A DNA stretch of 64,000 bases from Chersky-840 sp035604715 (GTDB lineage Bacteria; Actinomycetota; Acidimicrobiia; Acidimicrobiales; UBA8190). A program made the translations under genes and the position numbers. The DNA lies in NCBI GenBank assembly GCA_963731665.1, contig CAVSWP010000008.1, positions 1 through 64,000 on the forward strand, read 5' to 3'. Shown one piece after another: positions 32,185 to 41,408 of the stretch (position 1 is the first letter of the stretch; each line of letters opens with the position of its first letter). The notes beneath the pieces were generated by a model that was not told the DNA's origin, searched no databases, and saw only the letters and a program-made list of their open reading frames with translations.

Positions 32185-34374
32185 CTACGCCGGCGCCCCG
32201 AGGGTCTCGGCCTCGCGCCGGCGCCGGGCCCGGTCCCGGGCCAGCTCCTGGAGCCGGCGCTGGGCGCTGATGCCTTCGACGGTGGGCACCCGCTCCCAGA
32301 TGCCGTCGGCGCCCAGGACCCAGGAGTTGGTGTCGTCGGCGAGGTTGAGCTCCAGCACCTCGAGCAGGCGCGCTTGGAGCTCGGGGTCGGTGACGGGCGT
32401 GAGGACCTCGATGCGCCGGTCGAGGTTCCGCTCCATGAGGTCGGCCGACCCCATGAGCAAGGTGAGCAGGCGGGTGCCCGTGCCCCCGAAGCGGTAGATC
32501 CGGGAGTGCTCGAGGAACCGCCCCACGATGGACCTGACCCGGATGGTGTCCGACAGGCCCGGCACGCCGGGCCGGAGGTTGCACACCCCCCGCACCACCA
32601 GGTCGATGGGGACGCCGGCCACCGAGGCGCGGTACAGCGAGTCGATGATCTCGGGGTCAGTCAGGCCGTTGACCTTGATGGCGATGCGGCCCTCGGGGCC
32701 GGCCCGGGCCTCGTTCTCGATGAGCTCGGTGATGCGTTGGCGCAGGGCCATGGGGGCGACGACCAGCTTGCGATAGCGCGCGTACCGGCTGTACCCGGTG
32801 AGGAAGTTGAACAGGTCGCCCACATCGGCGCCGAGCTCGGGGTCGGCCGACAGCAGGCCGAGGTCCTCGTACTGCCGGGCGGTCCGGGGGTTGTAGTTCC
32901 CGGTGCCGATGTGGCAGTACCGGCGGATCCCGTCCTCCTCGCGCCGGACCACCAGCGCCGCCTTGGAGTGCGTCTTCAGCCCCACGAGGCCGTACACCAC
33001 GTGTACCCCGGCCTCCTCGAGCGCTCGGGCCCACAAGATGTTGGCCTGCTCGTCGAAGCGGGCCTTGAGCTCCACCACGGCGGCCACCTGCTTGCCCGCC
33101 TCGGCGGCCTGGATGAGAGACGCCGCGATGGGGCTGTCGCCCGACGTGCGGTACAGCGTCTGCTTGATGGCGAGCACGTCGGGATCGGCGGCCGCCTGGG
33201 CGATGAAGGCCTCGACCGAGGTGGTGAACGAGTCGTAGGGATGGTGGACGAGCACGTCGCGCTCGCGCAGCACCGCGAAGAGGTCCGACGGCTCGTTGCC
33301 GGCGTTGGCCAGGCGGGGCGGGGTCATCGGAGCCCACGCCTGCTCGTGAAGGTCGGGGCGGTCGAGCTCGTGCACCCCCCACAGGCCCCCGAGGTCCAGT
33401 GGGGCGTCGATGGCATAGAGATCGTCGGCCCCGACGTCGAGCTCGTGCACCAACATGTCCCGCAGGTCCGCCGAGATGTCGGCGGCCACCTCGAGGCGCA
33501 CGGCCCGGCCGAAGCGGCGCCGCCGGAGCTCCATCTCCACCGCCGCCAGCAGGTCGTCGGCCTCGTCCTCCTCGAGCACCAGGTCGGCGTTGCGGGTCAC
33601 CCGGAAGGCGTAGTGCTCCCCGATCACCATGTCGGGGAACAGCGTCGCCAACTGGGCGGCGATGACCTGCTCCAGCGCCACGAAACGTTCGCCGTCGGGC
33701 ATGACCACGAATCGCGGCAACAGGGGCGGGACCTTGACCCGCGCCACCCGCTCGACACCGGTGATGGGGTCGCCCACGCGGACGATGAGGTTGAGCGACA
33801 GGTTGGAGATGTAGGGGAACGGATGCCCGGGGTCGACCGACAACGGCGTGAGGACGGGGAAGATCTGGCGGTTGAAGGCGTCGGTGAGGTGCTGGCGATC
33901 GGCATCGTCGAGCGACGACCAGTCCGCCACCCGCACCCCGGCCTCGGCCAGGGCCGGCACCACCGAGTCGAGGAAGATGCGCGATTGGCGGTCGACGAGC
34001 TCCGAGACGCGCTCACCGATGGCCCGCAGGGCCTCGCTGGGCCGCAGCCCGTCGGCGGACCGCGTCCGCAGGCCCGCGTCGACCTGGTCCTTGAGCCCGG
34101 CCACGCGCACCTGGAAGAACTCGTCGAGCCCTTCGGAGAAGATGGCCAGGAACTTCACCCGCTCGAGCAGTGGAGACCGTTCGTCGTCGGCCAGGTCGAG
34201 CAATCGGGCCCCGAATTCGAGCCACGACAGCTCCCGGTTGGAGAACCGCTCCGGGCCCCGGGCCGTGACGGCGTCCTCCCCCGCCACCGGGGAGAGTGTG
34301 GGCGGCGCCTCCCCCGCCAGCGGTCCGGGGGGCGCGGCAGCGGAGGCGCCACGCGCCGCTTCGAAGGCCTGCAT
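32185..34374 (-). CDS. ppk: Polyphosphate kinase
   Basis: PPK1 polymerises the gamma-phosphate of ATP into polyphosphate. The 729-residue protein has the N-terminal NRELSWLEFGARLL, the middle HHPYDSFTTSVEAFI and AIKQTLYRTSGDSPI segments, the phospholipase-D-like catalytic region VGLKTHSKAALVVRRE containing the autophosphorylated His, and HIGTGNYNPRTARQYEDLGLL. The C-terminal domain ends in a basic tail. Size and motifs are normal for PPK1. It is divergent from an ftsW/rodA-type gene and begins 9 nt after TAGCCT. Confidence 0.95.
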   Translation of the reverse strand: MQAFEAARGASAAAPPGPLAGEAPPTLSPVAGEDAVTARGPERFSNRELSWLEFGARLLDLADDERSPLLERVKFLAIFSEGLDEFFQVRVAGLKDQVDAGLRTRSADGLRPSEALRAIGERVSELVDRQSRIFLDSVVPALAEAGVRVADWSSLDDADRQHLTDAFNRQIFPVLTPLSVDPGHPFPYISNLSLNLIVRVGDPITGVERVARVKVPPLLPRFVVMPDGERFVALEQVIAAQLATLFPDMVIGEHYAFRVTRNADLVLEEDEADDLLAAVEMELRRRRFGRAVRLEVAADISADLRDMLVHELDVGADDLYAIDAPLDLGGLWGVHELDRPDLHEQAWAPMTPPRLANAGNEPSDLFAVLRERDVLVHHPYDSFTTSVEAFIAQAAADPDVLAIKQTLYRTSGDSPIAASLIQAAEAGKQVAAVVELKARFDEQANILWARALEEAGVHVVYGLVGLKTHSKAALVVRREEDGIRRYCHIGTGNYNPRTARQYEDLGLLSADPELGADVGDLFNFLTGYSRYARYRKLVVAPMALRQRITELIENEARAGPEGRIAIKVNGLTDPEIIDSLYRASVAGVPIDLVVRGVCNLRPGVPGLSDTIRVRSIVGRFLEHSRIYRFGGTGTRLLTLLMGSADLMERNLDRRIEVLTPVTDPELQARLLEVLELNLADDTNSWVLGADGIWERVPTVEGISAQRRLQELARDRARRRREAETLGAPA

Positions 34375-34383
34375 CAGCTCTCA

Positions 34384-34389
34384 AGGCTA
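34384..34389 (-). promoter_or_regulatory. -10 box (TAGCCT) of ppk
   Basis: TAGCCT on the minus strand lies 9 nt before the ppk ATG, giving a near-leaderless mRNA. No extended direct repeats like a Pho box are obvious in 34375-34480. Confidence 0.55.
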
Positions 34390-34467
34390 GTGCCGGGGGG
34401 TGTGCTGGTGGGCCCCCGGAGCCGGTCACCGGGCCACCGGTGCCGGGGTGGGGAAGGGGGCCGGCGG

Positions 34468-34473
34468 TAGGCT
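34468..34473 (+). promoter_or_regulatory. -10 box (TAGGCT) of the first SEDS gene
   Basis: TAGGCT, 7 nt spacer, then GTG at 34481: a leaderless arrangement that also fixes the start codon. Confidence 0.6.
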
Positions 34474-34480
34474 CGATCCG

Positions 34481-35860
34481 GTGCCCCGACTCCTCCGTCG
34501 CCTCGCGCCCACCGAGGCCATGCGGGTCCGCCGGCCCAAGCCCAAGCGGCGGACCGAGCTCGGGCTGCTCATCTTCGGGGCGCTCATCGTGGTGGCCACC
34601 TACGTGCTGGCCTCGGTGGGCACCACGTCGAAGATCCCCACCAACCTGGGCCCGTTCCTGGGGGTCCTGCTCGGGCTGGCCGTGGCCGCCCACATCGCCA
34701 ACCGGATCTACGCCCCCGACGCCAGTGCCGTGCTGCTGCCCATCGCCACCCTGCTCAACGGGCTGGGCTACGTGATGCTGGCCCGGATCGGGCAGAACTG
34801 GGCCAAGGCCCAGGCCGGATGGACGGCGGTGGGGGTGGCCGCCTACATCCTGACCCTCGTCCTGGTGCGACGGTCGCGCGACCTCGACCGCTACCGCTAC
34901 CTCCTGCTCTTAGGGGCGGTGGCCCTCATGCTCTCTCCGCTCATTCCCCATTTCGGGCAGATCCGCAATCATGCGCGGCTGTGGGTCGGCATCGGCCCTG
35001 TCAACGGCCAGCCCATCGAGCTGGCCAAGCTGGCGCTGTGCGTCTTCTTCGCCTCGTACTTCGTCGAGAAGCGCGAGCTGCTCTCGGTGCCCACCTTGCG
35101 GGTGGGCAATCGCCTCATGCTCGACCCCAGACCCCTCGTCCCCATCCTGGTGGCCTGGGGCTTCACCATGCTCGTGCTGGGGGCCGAGGACGACATCGGC
35201 TTCGCCCTGCTCATCTTCGTCCTGTTCATGGCCATGCTGTGGCTCACCTCGGGACGATGGAACTACCTCTTGTTGGGCCTGGTCCTGTTCGTGGCGGGGG
35301 CGTTCGCCGCCGACCGCCTGTTCTCCCAGGTGAACGTGCGGGTGTCGGACTGGCTGCATCCCGACCCGACCAGCCAGATCATGTCGGGTCTCTACGGCCT
35401 GGGATCGGGGGGCCTGCTCGGCACGGGCCTGGGCTTCGGCAACGTCCACTCCATCCCCGCGGTGCAGAGCGACTACATCTTCGCCGCCTTCGGCACCGAG
35501 ATGGGCCTGCTCGGCTCCACCGCCATCGTGTTCGCCTTCGTCCTGCTCGTGGGGGCGGGACTGCGCACCGCCCAGACGGCGCGTTCGGAGTTCGCCCAGA
35601 TGGTGGCGGCCGGCCTCACCGTGATCATCGGCTTCCAAGCGCTGTTCATCATGGCGGGCATCGTCCGGCTCCTCCCCCTCACGGGCATCACCCTCCCCTT
35701 CATGGCCTACGGGGGGTCTTCGCTGGTGGCCAACTACGTGCTGGTGGCGCTGTTGATGCGGGTGTCGGACGAGGGCGAGCGCGCCATCGTCGCCGACCAG
35801 GCCACCGCCCAGCGGGTCGAGCCCCAGAACGTCCCGGCACCGGCGCTGCCCGGTCGATGA
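34481..35860 (+). CDS. SEDS-family glycosyltransferase (FtsW/RodA/SpoVE)
   Basis: SEDS proteins polymerise peptidoglycan glycan strands from lipid II together with a class B penicillin-binding protein. The 459-residue protein has about ten helices. It has the signatures GPVNGQPIELAKLALCVFFA, EDDIGFALLI (position of the catalytic Asp, usually QPDLGT), SDYIFAAFGTEMGLLG and LPFMAYGGSSLVANY. It is more divergent than the second copy at 36416-37552. In actinobacteria a similar gene (rodA/ftsW next to pbpA) often sits with pbpA and stp, but no such partner follows here. Confidence 0.88.
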   Translation: MPRLLRRLAPTEAMRVRRPKPKRRTELGLLIFGALIVVATYVLASVGTTSKIPTNLGPFLGVLLGLAVAAHIANRIYAPDASAVLLPIATLLNGLGYVMLARIGQNWAKAQAGWTAVGVAAYILTLVLVRRSRDLDRYRYLLLLGAVALMLSPLIPHFGQIRNHARLWVGIGPVNGQPIELAKLALCVFFASYFVEKRELLSVPTLRVGNRLMLDPRPLVPILVAWGFTMLVLGAEDDIGFALLIFVLFMAMLWLTSGRWNYLLLGLVLFVAGAFAADRLFSQVNVRVSDWLHPDPTSQIMSGLYGLGSGGLLGTGLGFGNVHSIPAVQSDYIFAAFGTEMGLLGSTAIVFAFVLLVGAGLRTAQTARSEFAQMVAAGLTVIIGFQALFIMAGIVRLLPLTGITLPFMAYGGSSLVANYVLVALLMRVSDEGERAIVADQATAQRVEPQNVPAPALPGR

Positions 35861-35888
35861 CCCCGCAGCGGGGGGCCGGCGTGTCGCG

Positions 35889-36419
35889 TTAGGTGCCCGC
35901 GGCCTCGGGGCCGCCAGGGATGGCGGCGGTGATCTCGGTGGGGGCGTCGGCACCGGTGAACACCCACTCGGCCACGAGGATGGGGGTGGGAAGCCTCTGG
36001 CGCAGGGCCAGGGCCAGGGCGTCGGAGGGCCGGCACGGCACCACGCGTCGCCCCCGCGGCCCGGTGGTGTCGATCTCGGCGAAGAACTGCTGACCACGGC
36101 GCACCGTGATGCGGACCGCTTCGATGCTCACGTCGTGACGGTCCAGGATCTCGGCCACGAGCTCGTGGGTGAGCGGCCGGGGGGTGTCGATGCCCCGGAA
36201 GGCGTAGGCGATGGCCACCCCTTCGGCCATCCCCACGGGGATGCGGAGCTCGCGCCACGGGTCCTGGGTCTCGTCCAGGATGACGTCGGGGTTGGCGCTC
36301 GGCAGGGACATCTCGACACCGGCCACGGCCACGATCTTCCACGTCTCGGGCGAGTGCTGCGGGGCCGCCGTCGACGCGTCGGGCGGTTGCGGCTCCGGGG
36401 CCGGGCCGACGTCGGTCAT
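35889..36419 (-). CDS. DUF151 bifunctional nuclease-like protein
   Basis: This COG1259 family includes plant and bacterial proteins described as bifunctional nucleases. The 176-residue product has the core KIVAVAGVEM, PIGMAEG-like PVGMAEGVAIAYAF, RPLTHELVAEIL, ITVRRGQQFFAEI and CRPSDALALALR, with an Asp-rich N-terminus and a short acidic tail. Its ATG at 36419 overlaps the rodA stop (ATGA), so it is translated with rodA. Enzyme activity in this organism is not shown by the sequence. Confidence 0.88.
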   Translation of the reverse strand: MTDVGPAPEPQPPDASTAAPQHSPETWKIVAVAGVEMSLPSANPDVILDETQDPWRELRIPVGMAEGVAIAYAFRGIDTPRPLTHELVAEILDRHDVSIEAVRITVRRGQQFFAEIDTTGPRGRRVVPCRPSDALALALRQRLPTPILVAEWVFTGADAPTEITAAIPGGPEAAGT

Positions 36420-37552
36420 CGCTGGGCGCGCAGCTGCACCGAGAGGGCGATGCCGATGGCGCAGAAGAACGCCACCGTGGCCGAGCCCCCGTAGGACAAG
36501 AAGGGCAGTGGGATCCCCGCCACCGGCATGATCCGCATGGCCATCCCGGCGTTCTCGAACACGCTGAAGGCCACCAGGGTGAAACACCCCGTGGCCAAGA
36601 GCCGTCCGAAGGCGTCTCGGGCCAGCTGGGCGCTGCGCAGGAGCCGCCACGACACCACGCCGAGCAGGGCGAGGACCCCGGCGGCCCCCACGAAACCGAG
36701 CTGCTCACCGAGGGCCGAGAAGATGAAGTCGGTCTGCTGTTCGGGCACGTACGCCAGGTTGGTCTGCGAGCCGTGGAACAGTCCCGCTCCCCAGAACCCG
36801 CCCGAGCCGATGGCCGCCACCGACTGCGAGGCGTTGTACCCGGTGCTCTGGAGGTTCTTCCCGATCTGGAACAACGCCGTGATCCGGTCCAACTGGTAGC
36901 CCTTGAGGAGCTTGAGGTGCACCACGGCGTAGGCGGCCGTGCCGGCCAGGGCGATCAGGAGCAAGAGGTAGCGGTTGGGGATCCCGGCGATGACGAGCAT
37001 GACGAACAGCACGACGCACATGACGATGCCGCTTCCCAGGTCGGGCTGCTTGACCACCAGCAGGATCGGCAGCGCCGCCAAGGCCAGGACCTTGATCACG
37101 TCGGTCCGATCCAGACCGTCGGGACGGCGCGCGCAGAAGGTGGCCACGGTGACGATGAGCACCAGGGTGGCGAAGGCCGACGGCTGGATCTGGATGGGGC
37201 CCAGTTGCACCCAACGGGTGGCCCCCAGGGCGCTCGACCCGATTCCCGAGAACATGGCGAGCAGGGCCAGGACCATGCCCACGTACAACGCCGCGCTGGC
37301 GTGCTCGAGCCAGCGGTAGTCCAGCGCCGCCAGCACGATCATGGCGACGGCTCCCACCACCACGTACGCCGCTTGTCGGGTGAGGAAGTAATGCGGGTTG
37401 ATGCCCGCCGCCGCCAGCTTCGACCGGGTGGCGGAATAGACCAGCACGACCCCGAACCCGGCCACCACCACGGTGGTCAGGAGGAGCGCGAAGTCCACCC
37501 GCAGGGGCAGGGGCCGTCCCGCAGCCGGGCGGTGTGCGAGAGAGGTGCTCAA
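36416..37552 (-). CDS. rodA: Rod-shape-determining SEDS glycosyltransferase
   Basis: RodA polymerises lipid II during elongation. The protein (378 residues from TTG 37552) has ten helices and the canonical catalytic KQPDLGSGIV, YQLDRITALF, TGYNASQSVAAIGSGG, QQTDFIFSALGEQLGF and LPFLSYGGSATVAF. The TTG at 37552 has a GGAG site 8 nt upstream and TATTCT about 22 nt upstream. An open extension to GTG 37603 would lie before that promoter. It is coupled to the DUF151 gene and divergent from the mechanosensitive channel gene. Confidence 0.92.
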   Translation of the reverse strand: MSTSLAHRPAAGRPLPLRVDFALLLTTVVVAGFGVVLVYSATRSKLAAAGINPHYFLTRQAAYVVVGAVAMIVLAALDYRWLEHASAALYVGMVLALLAMFSGIGSSALGATRWVQLGPIQIQPSAFATLVLIVTVATFCARRPDGLDRTDVIKVLALAALPILLVVKQPDLGSGIVMCVVLFVMLVIAGIPNRYLLLLIALAGTAAYAVVHLKLLKGYQLDRITALFQIGKNLQSTGYNASQSVAAIGSGGFWGAGLFHGSQTNLAYVPEQQTDFIFSALGEQLGFVGAAGVLALLGVVSWRLLRSAQLARDAFGRLLATGCFTLVAFSVFENAGMAMRIMPVAGIPLPFLSYGGSATVAFFCAIGIALSVQLRAQR

Positions 37553-37574
37553 CCGGTGCGCTCCGGCGGACCAG

Positions 37575-37580
37575 AATACC
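37575..37580 (-). promoter_or_regulatory. Possible -10 box (TATTCT) of rodA
   Basis: TATTCT on the minus strand lies 22 nt before the proposed TTG start, leaving room for the GGAG ribosome-binding site. It sits in the 32-bp gap between divergent rodA and mscS-type starts. Confidence 0.45.
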
Positions 37581-37584
37581 GGTC

Positions 37585-38532
37585 GTGCTCTCCGGCGCCA
37601 CATCGTCCACCGTGGTCGACCAGGGCTGGCTCTACGACATCCTGCGCTGGGCGGGGGTGGGCCAGGCCACCGCCGCGCACTGGCAGGAGGTGGTTATCAA
37701 GCCCCTGACCGTCGTCCTGGTCATCCTGGGCGCCGCACTGGTGGGGTGGCTCGGCAATCGGGTCATCCGCCGATGGGTGGGGGCCGCTGCCCACCGGGCC
37801 GTGGCCCGGGCCGACTCGCCGCGCGCCGCCGCCCGGGCGCTCACGCTCACGAGTCTGCTGGCCAATGTGTGGCGCGGCGTGATCGGCGCCCTCGCCTTCT
37901 TCGTGGTGCTGGGCACGATCGGTCTGAATCTCACGCCCTTGCTGGCCGGGGCCACGGTCATCGGCGCCACCCTCGGCTTCGGCGCCCAGAGCATGGTGCG
38001 CGACCTGTTGGCCGGTCTGCTGCTGAGCATCGAGGGCCAGTTCGACATCGGTGACACGATCGTGGTGGGAGACACCACCGGCACGGTCGAGGACCTGACC
38101 CTGCGCGTCACGCGCCTGCGCTCGGTCGACGGGACCGTGTGGTACGTCCCCAACGGTGAGATCCGGAAGTTGGCGAACGAGTCGCGGGGGTGGGCCCAGG
38201 CGACCGTGGACGTGCCGGTGCCGGTGGCCGCCGGTGTCGACATCGTGCTCGAGAACATCCGAGCGGCCGCCCAGGCCGTGGCCGGTGATCCCCGCTACGC
38301 GGCGTTGGTCCTCGAGCCGCCGCAGCTGTGGGGGGTGGTGGCCGCCGCCGCGGATACCTACACGTGCCGGGTGTCGGTCCGGACCTCCACGGCCGACCGC
38401 GAGCGCCTGGCCCGGATCCTGCGCCAGGAGATCGCCCTGCGCCTGCAAGCGGCCGACGTCTTCAGCGCGGCGGCACCGGGCTCCTCCGCGCCGGCGGCGG
38501 ACCCCCCGTCATCCCCGGGCCTCGAGTCTTGA
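37585..38532 (+). CDS. MscS-family mechanosensitive ion channel
   Basis: It opens under membrane tension to release solutes after osmotic downshock. The 315-residue protein has three N-terminal helices; the pore helix region reads LLAGATVIGATLGFGAQSMVRDLLAG. The beta domain follows: FDIGDTIVVGDTTGTVEDLTLRVTRLRSVDG and WYVPNGEIRKLAN. A C-terminal alpha/beta domain ends in an Ala/Pro-rich tail. All are typical of small MscS channels. The GTG at 37585 has little ribosome-binding sequence. Confidence 0.92.
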   Translation: MLSGATSSTVVDQGWLYDILRWAGVGQATAAHWQEVVIKPLTVVLVILGAALVGWLGNRVIRRWVGAAAHRAVARADSPRAAARALTLTSLLANVWRGVIGALAFFVVLGTIGLNLTPLLAGATVIGATLGFGAQSMVRDLLAGLLLSIEGQFDIGDTIVVGDTTGTVEDLTLRVTRLRSVDGTVWYVPNGEIRKLANESRGWAQATVDVPVPVAAGVDIVLENIRAAAQAVAGDPRYAALVLEPPQLWGVVAAAADTYTCRVSVRTSTADRERLARILRQEIALRLQAADVFSAAAPGSSAPAADPPSSPGLES

Positions 38533-38554
38533 CGCCTGTCTCCACGCCACAGCC

Positions 38555-39370
38555 GTGCCGCTGAGCCCGGGCGCACACCGAGCCCGGGCCGCGGCCGAGC
38601 TCCGGTGGCGCCGGGCCACGGCCGCCTTTCGGACCCTTCCCGACGTCGTGATCCTGGGGGCCCAGCGGGGCGGCACCACCTCGTTGTTCGACTGGCTGGC
38701 CCTGCACCCCAAGGTGGCGCCCTCCACAACCAAGGAGGTGCACTACTTTGACCGGTACTACGCCAACGGCGAGGGCTGGTACCGCTCGCACTTCCCCCTC
38801 AAGGTGGTGCGCCGCATATCGGTGGAGGCCACCCCGTACCTGCTGTTCTCCCCGTTGGCCCCCGGGCGCGCCGCCTCCGATCTCCCGGGTAGCACCCGCT
38901 TCGTGGTGTTGTTGCGCGACCCGGTGCAACGGGCCATCTCGCACTACTGGCACTCGCGCCGGATCCACGCCGAGGACGAGGCCTTGGACGTCGCCCTGGC
39001 TCGCGAGGAACAACGTCTGGCCGGGCAGGAGGAGATCGTGCTGGCCGGGGGCGAGAGCTTCGCCTACCGGAACTTCTCCTACAAGGCCAGAGGGCAGTAC
39101 GCCGAGCAGCTGCGGCGCTGGTTCGGCGTCATCGAGCGCGACCGGATCCTGGTGATGAAGAGCGAGGAGCTCTTCGAAGACCCCCGGGGGCCGGCTCGTG
39201 CGCTCGAGTGGTTGGGCTTGTCCCCCTTCGACGTGGCCTTCCCCCTCGCCAACGACGCTCCCCGGTCGAGCCCCGAAGCGCCGTCGGTGGTGGAGGGGCT
39301 GCGCCGGCACTTCGCCCCCTACAACGAAGACCTCTTCGAGCTGTTGGGGAGGCGGCTGTGGAACAGCTGA
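38555..39370 (+). CDS. PAPS-dependent sulfotransferase
   Basis: It transfers sulfate from PAPS to a carbohydrate, lipid or other acceptor. The 271-residue protein has the 5'-phosphosulfate loop VILGAQRGGTTSLFDWL, YRSHFP, and the 3'-phosphate motif VVLLRDPVQRAISHYWH. It also has KARGQYAEQLRRWF and SEELFEDP, as in heparan-sulfate-type (Sulfotransfer_1) enzymes. The GTG at 38555 is the first start after the channel gene; upstream sequence in frame is shadow. The acceptor is unknown. The cysDNC/cysQ set at 5.6-9.2 kb would supply PAPS and remove PAP. Confidence 0.9.
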   Translation: MPLSPGAHRARAAAELRWRRATAAFRTLPDVVILGAQRGGTTSLFDWLALHPKVAPSTTKEVHYFDRYYANGEGWYRSHFPLKVVRRISVEATPYLLFSPLAPGRAASDLPGSTRFVVLLRDPVQRAISHYWHSRRIHAEDEALDVALAREEQRLAGQEEIVLAGGESFAYRNFSYKARGQYAEQLRRWFGVIERDRILVMKSEELFEDPRGPARALEWLGLSPFDVAFPLANDAPRSSPEAPSVVEGLRRHFAPYNEDLFELLGRRLWNS

Positions 39371-39386
39371 TCCCAGGGGGAGCTGG

Positions 39387-40262
39387 TCAGGCGGGCAGGT
39401 GGGCCTGGGCCGCCACCCACATGGCCTCGACGGGGGCGGCGCGCCCGGTCCAGTGCTCCAGGGCCAGGGCGGCCTGGTGCACCAACATGCCGAGCCCGGT
39501 GACGACCACGGCCCCCTGGCTCTTGGCCGCCCGCAGCAGGGGCGTCTCGAGGGGGTGGTAGACGAGGTCGACGACCACCTGCCCAGGTCGCAGCCCGCCC
39601 GGGTCGACGGGCATCTCGCCGGAGGGGGCCCCGGCGCCCGTCATGCCGAGCGAGGTGGCCTGGACGACGAGGTCGGCCCCGGGGACGTCGGCGGCCGCCC
39701 CCACCCGGCCGGCCGGGCCGGCCAACGCCGCGCAGCTCTGGGCGCGCGCCGCGGTCCGGTTGACCACCACCACCTCGGCCGCGCCGGCGTCGGCCAGGGC
39801 CAGGGTGACGGCTCTCGCCGCGCCACCGGCCCCGATCACCACGCACCGACGGGCCCCGGGGTCGAAGCCCACCGCTCGTCGTAGGGCGGCCAACAGTCCC
39901 TCGCCGTCGGTGGAGTCCCCCACCAGCGCGCCGTCGCGCCAGCTGATGCAGTTGACGACGCCCAGTCGGCGGGCCACGTCGGTGACGTCGTCCACCGCCG
40001 CGAAGGCCTGCTCCTTGTGGGGCATGGTCACCGACAGCCCCGCGATCTGAAGCGCCCGCATCCCGGTCACCGCGGCGGCGGCGGCCCCGGCGGGCACGGG
40101 GAACGCCACCGACACCCAGTCGAGCCCGAGGGCGTCGAAGGCGGCGTTGTGCAACAGGGGGGAAAGGGAATGGGCGATGGGGTCGCCGATCACCCCCACC
40201 ACGGCGGAGGCCCCCGACGGCCATGTCGGTGAACGTCTCGGGGCCGGTGTTGGCGATGCCAT
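39387..40262 (-). CDS. aroE: Shikimate dehydrogenase
   Basis: It reduces 3-dehydroshikimate to shikimate with NADPH. The 291-residue protein has GDPIAHSLSPLLHNAAF (shikimate site), SVTMPHKEQ with catalytic Lys, NCISWRDGALVGDSTDGEG, and the NADP loop VIGAGGAARAVTLAL followed by VVNRT. The Thr after Arg in NRT fits NADP preference. It is the last gene of the long minus-strand block, 9 bp after mltG, an order (alaS-yqgF-mltG-aroE) common in actinobacteria. Confidence 0.94.
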   Translation of the reverse strand: MASPTPAPRRSPTWPSGASAVVGVIGDPIAHSLSPLLHNAAFDALGLDWVSVAFPVPAGAAAAAVTGMRALQIAGLSVTMPHKEQAFAAVDDVTDVARRLGVVNCISWRDGALVGDSTDGEGLLAALRRAVGFDPGARRCVVIGAGGAARAVTLALADAGAAEVVVVNRTAARAQSCAALAGPAGRVGAAADVPGADLVVQATSLGMTGAGAPSGEMPVDPGGLRPGQVVVDLVYHPLETPLLRAAKSQGAVVVTGLGMLVHQAALALEHWTGRAAPVEAMWVAAQAHLPA

Positions 40263-40271
40263 GGCCGGCCC

Positions 40272-41408
40272 CTAGCCGAGGCCCCGGCTCTGGGCCAGGC
40301 GCTCGTTGGCCTGTTGGCCGGCGAAGGTGCTGGAGAAGGCCTCGGTGCCGTCCTTGGACACCACCACGAAGTACACCCACGGACCCGGCGTGGGCGCCAG
40401 GGCGGCCTGCAACGACGCCTTGGAGGGGAAGCAGATGGGCGTGGGGGTGAGCCCGGTGTGCAGATAGGTGTTGTACGGGGTGTTGAGCGCGAGGTCGGCG
40501 GCGCTCACCGGACCACCGTCGCGGTGCTCGGAGTACAGCACGGTGGAGTCCATCTGCAGGGGCGTGCCCCGGGCCAGTCGGTTGTAGATCACGCGCGACA
40601 CCTTGCCGAGGTTCTTCTGGTACACACCTTCTTTCTGCACGATCGAGGCCACGGTGATGGCCTGGTAGGGCGTCTCGCCCAGCGCGGCCGCCCCCGAGCT
40701 CAGCCCCGTGGCGTCGGCCAGGGTGTCGAACCTGTCGATCATGTCGCCCAACAGGGTCTGGTCCGACTCCCCCGGCACCACGAGGTAGGTCCCGGTGCCG
40801 ACGAGACCGTCGAGGTTCGTCGAGCCCGCCGGCTCGAACGGGGAGCGCAGCGCGCCGGAGTCGGCCACCGACAGGAAGTGGGCGCCGTCGTGCCCGGGGA
40901 CCTGACCCACCCGTTCGGCCACCTCGCCGATGGTGAACCCGGCCAGGACGGTCACGGGGAAGACGTCGGGCCCCCCGGCCAGCTGGGACCGGATGTCGGC
41001 GAAGGGGTCGTGGCGGTGCAGCAGGTAGCTGCCGGGCTGCACCACGGGCGTGCCGTGGAGCGTGAGGTACACGCGAAACGCCAGCGAGCTGTCCACCACC
41101 TGGGCGCGCACCAGCGTGGCGATCACCGACCCCATGGAGTCTCCCGGCGCGATGGTGACGATGGTCGGGGCGCCCCGGTCCCCGCCGGCCTGGCTCTCGT
41201 ACCACACCACCGCCGCCACCACGAGCACGAGCACCACCAGCACGGCCCCGGCGGCCACGCGTGCCCGACGGCGGCGGAACATCCGGGCCCGAGCGCGCGC
41301 CCGGAGCTGCGCCCTCGAACGAGCCCGGTCGGCCGGGCTCGGCGGCTGTGCGGCGTCGGGCCCCACCGGGGCGTCGAGGACCCGGCGCGGTCCTTGGGGC
41401 TCAACCAT
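40272..41408 (-). CDS. mltG: Endolytic murein transglycosylase MltG
   Basis: This membrane-anchored lytic transglycosylase cuts nascent glycan strands and limits their length. The roughly 378-residue protein has an Arg-rich cytoplasmic N-terminus, one helix (VAAGAVLVVLVLVVAAVVW), a LysM-like module, and the YceG domain with catalytic Glu in ASIVQKEGVYQ, YNRLARGTPLQMDSTVLY and PYNTYLHTGLTPTPI. The ATG at 41408 overlaps the yqgF stop by a few bases; GTG 41414 is also possible. Confidence 0.92.
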   Translation of the reverse strand: MVEPQGPRRVLDAPVGPDAAQPPSPADRARSRAQLRARARARMFRRRRARVAAGAVLVVLVLVVAAVVWYESQAGGDRGAPTIVTIAPGDSMGSVIATLVRAQVVDSSLAFRVYLTLHGTPVVQPGSYLLHRHDPFADIRSQLAGGPDVFPVTVLAGFTIGEVAERVGQVPGHDGAHFLSVADSGALRSPFEPAGSTNLDGLVGTGTYLVVPGESDQTLLGDMIDRFDTLADATGLSSGAAALGETPYQAITVASIVQKEGVYQKNLGKVSRVIYNRLARGTPLQMDSTVLYSEHRDGGPVSAADLALNTPYNTYLHTGLTPTPICFPSKASLQAALAPTPGPWVYFVVVSKDGTEAFSSTFAGQQANERLAQSRGLG

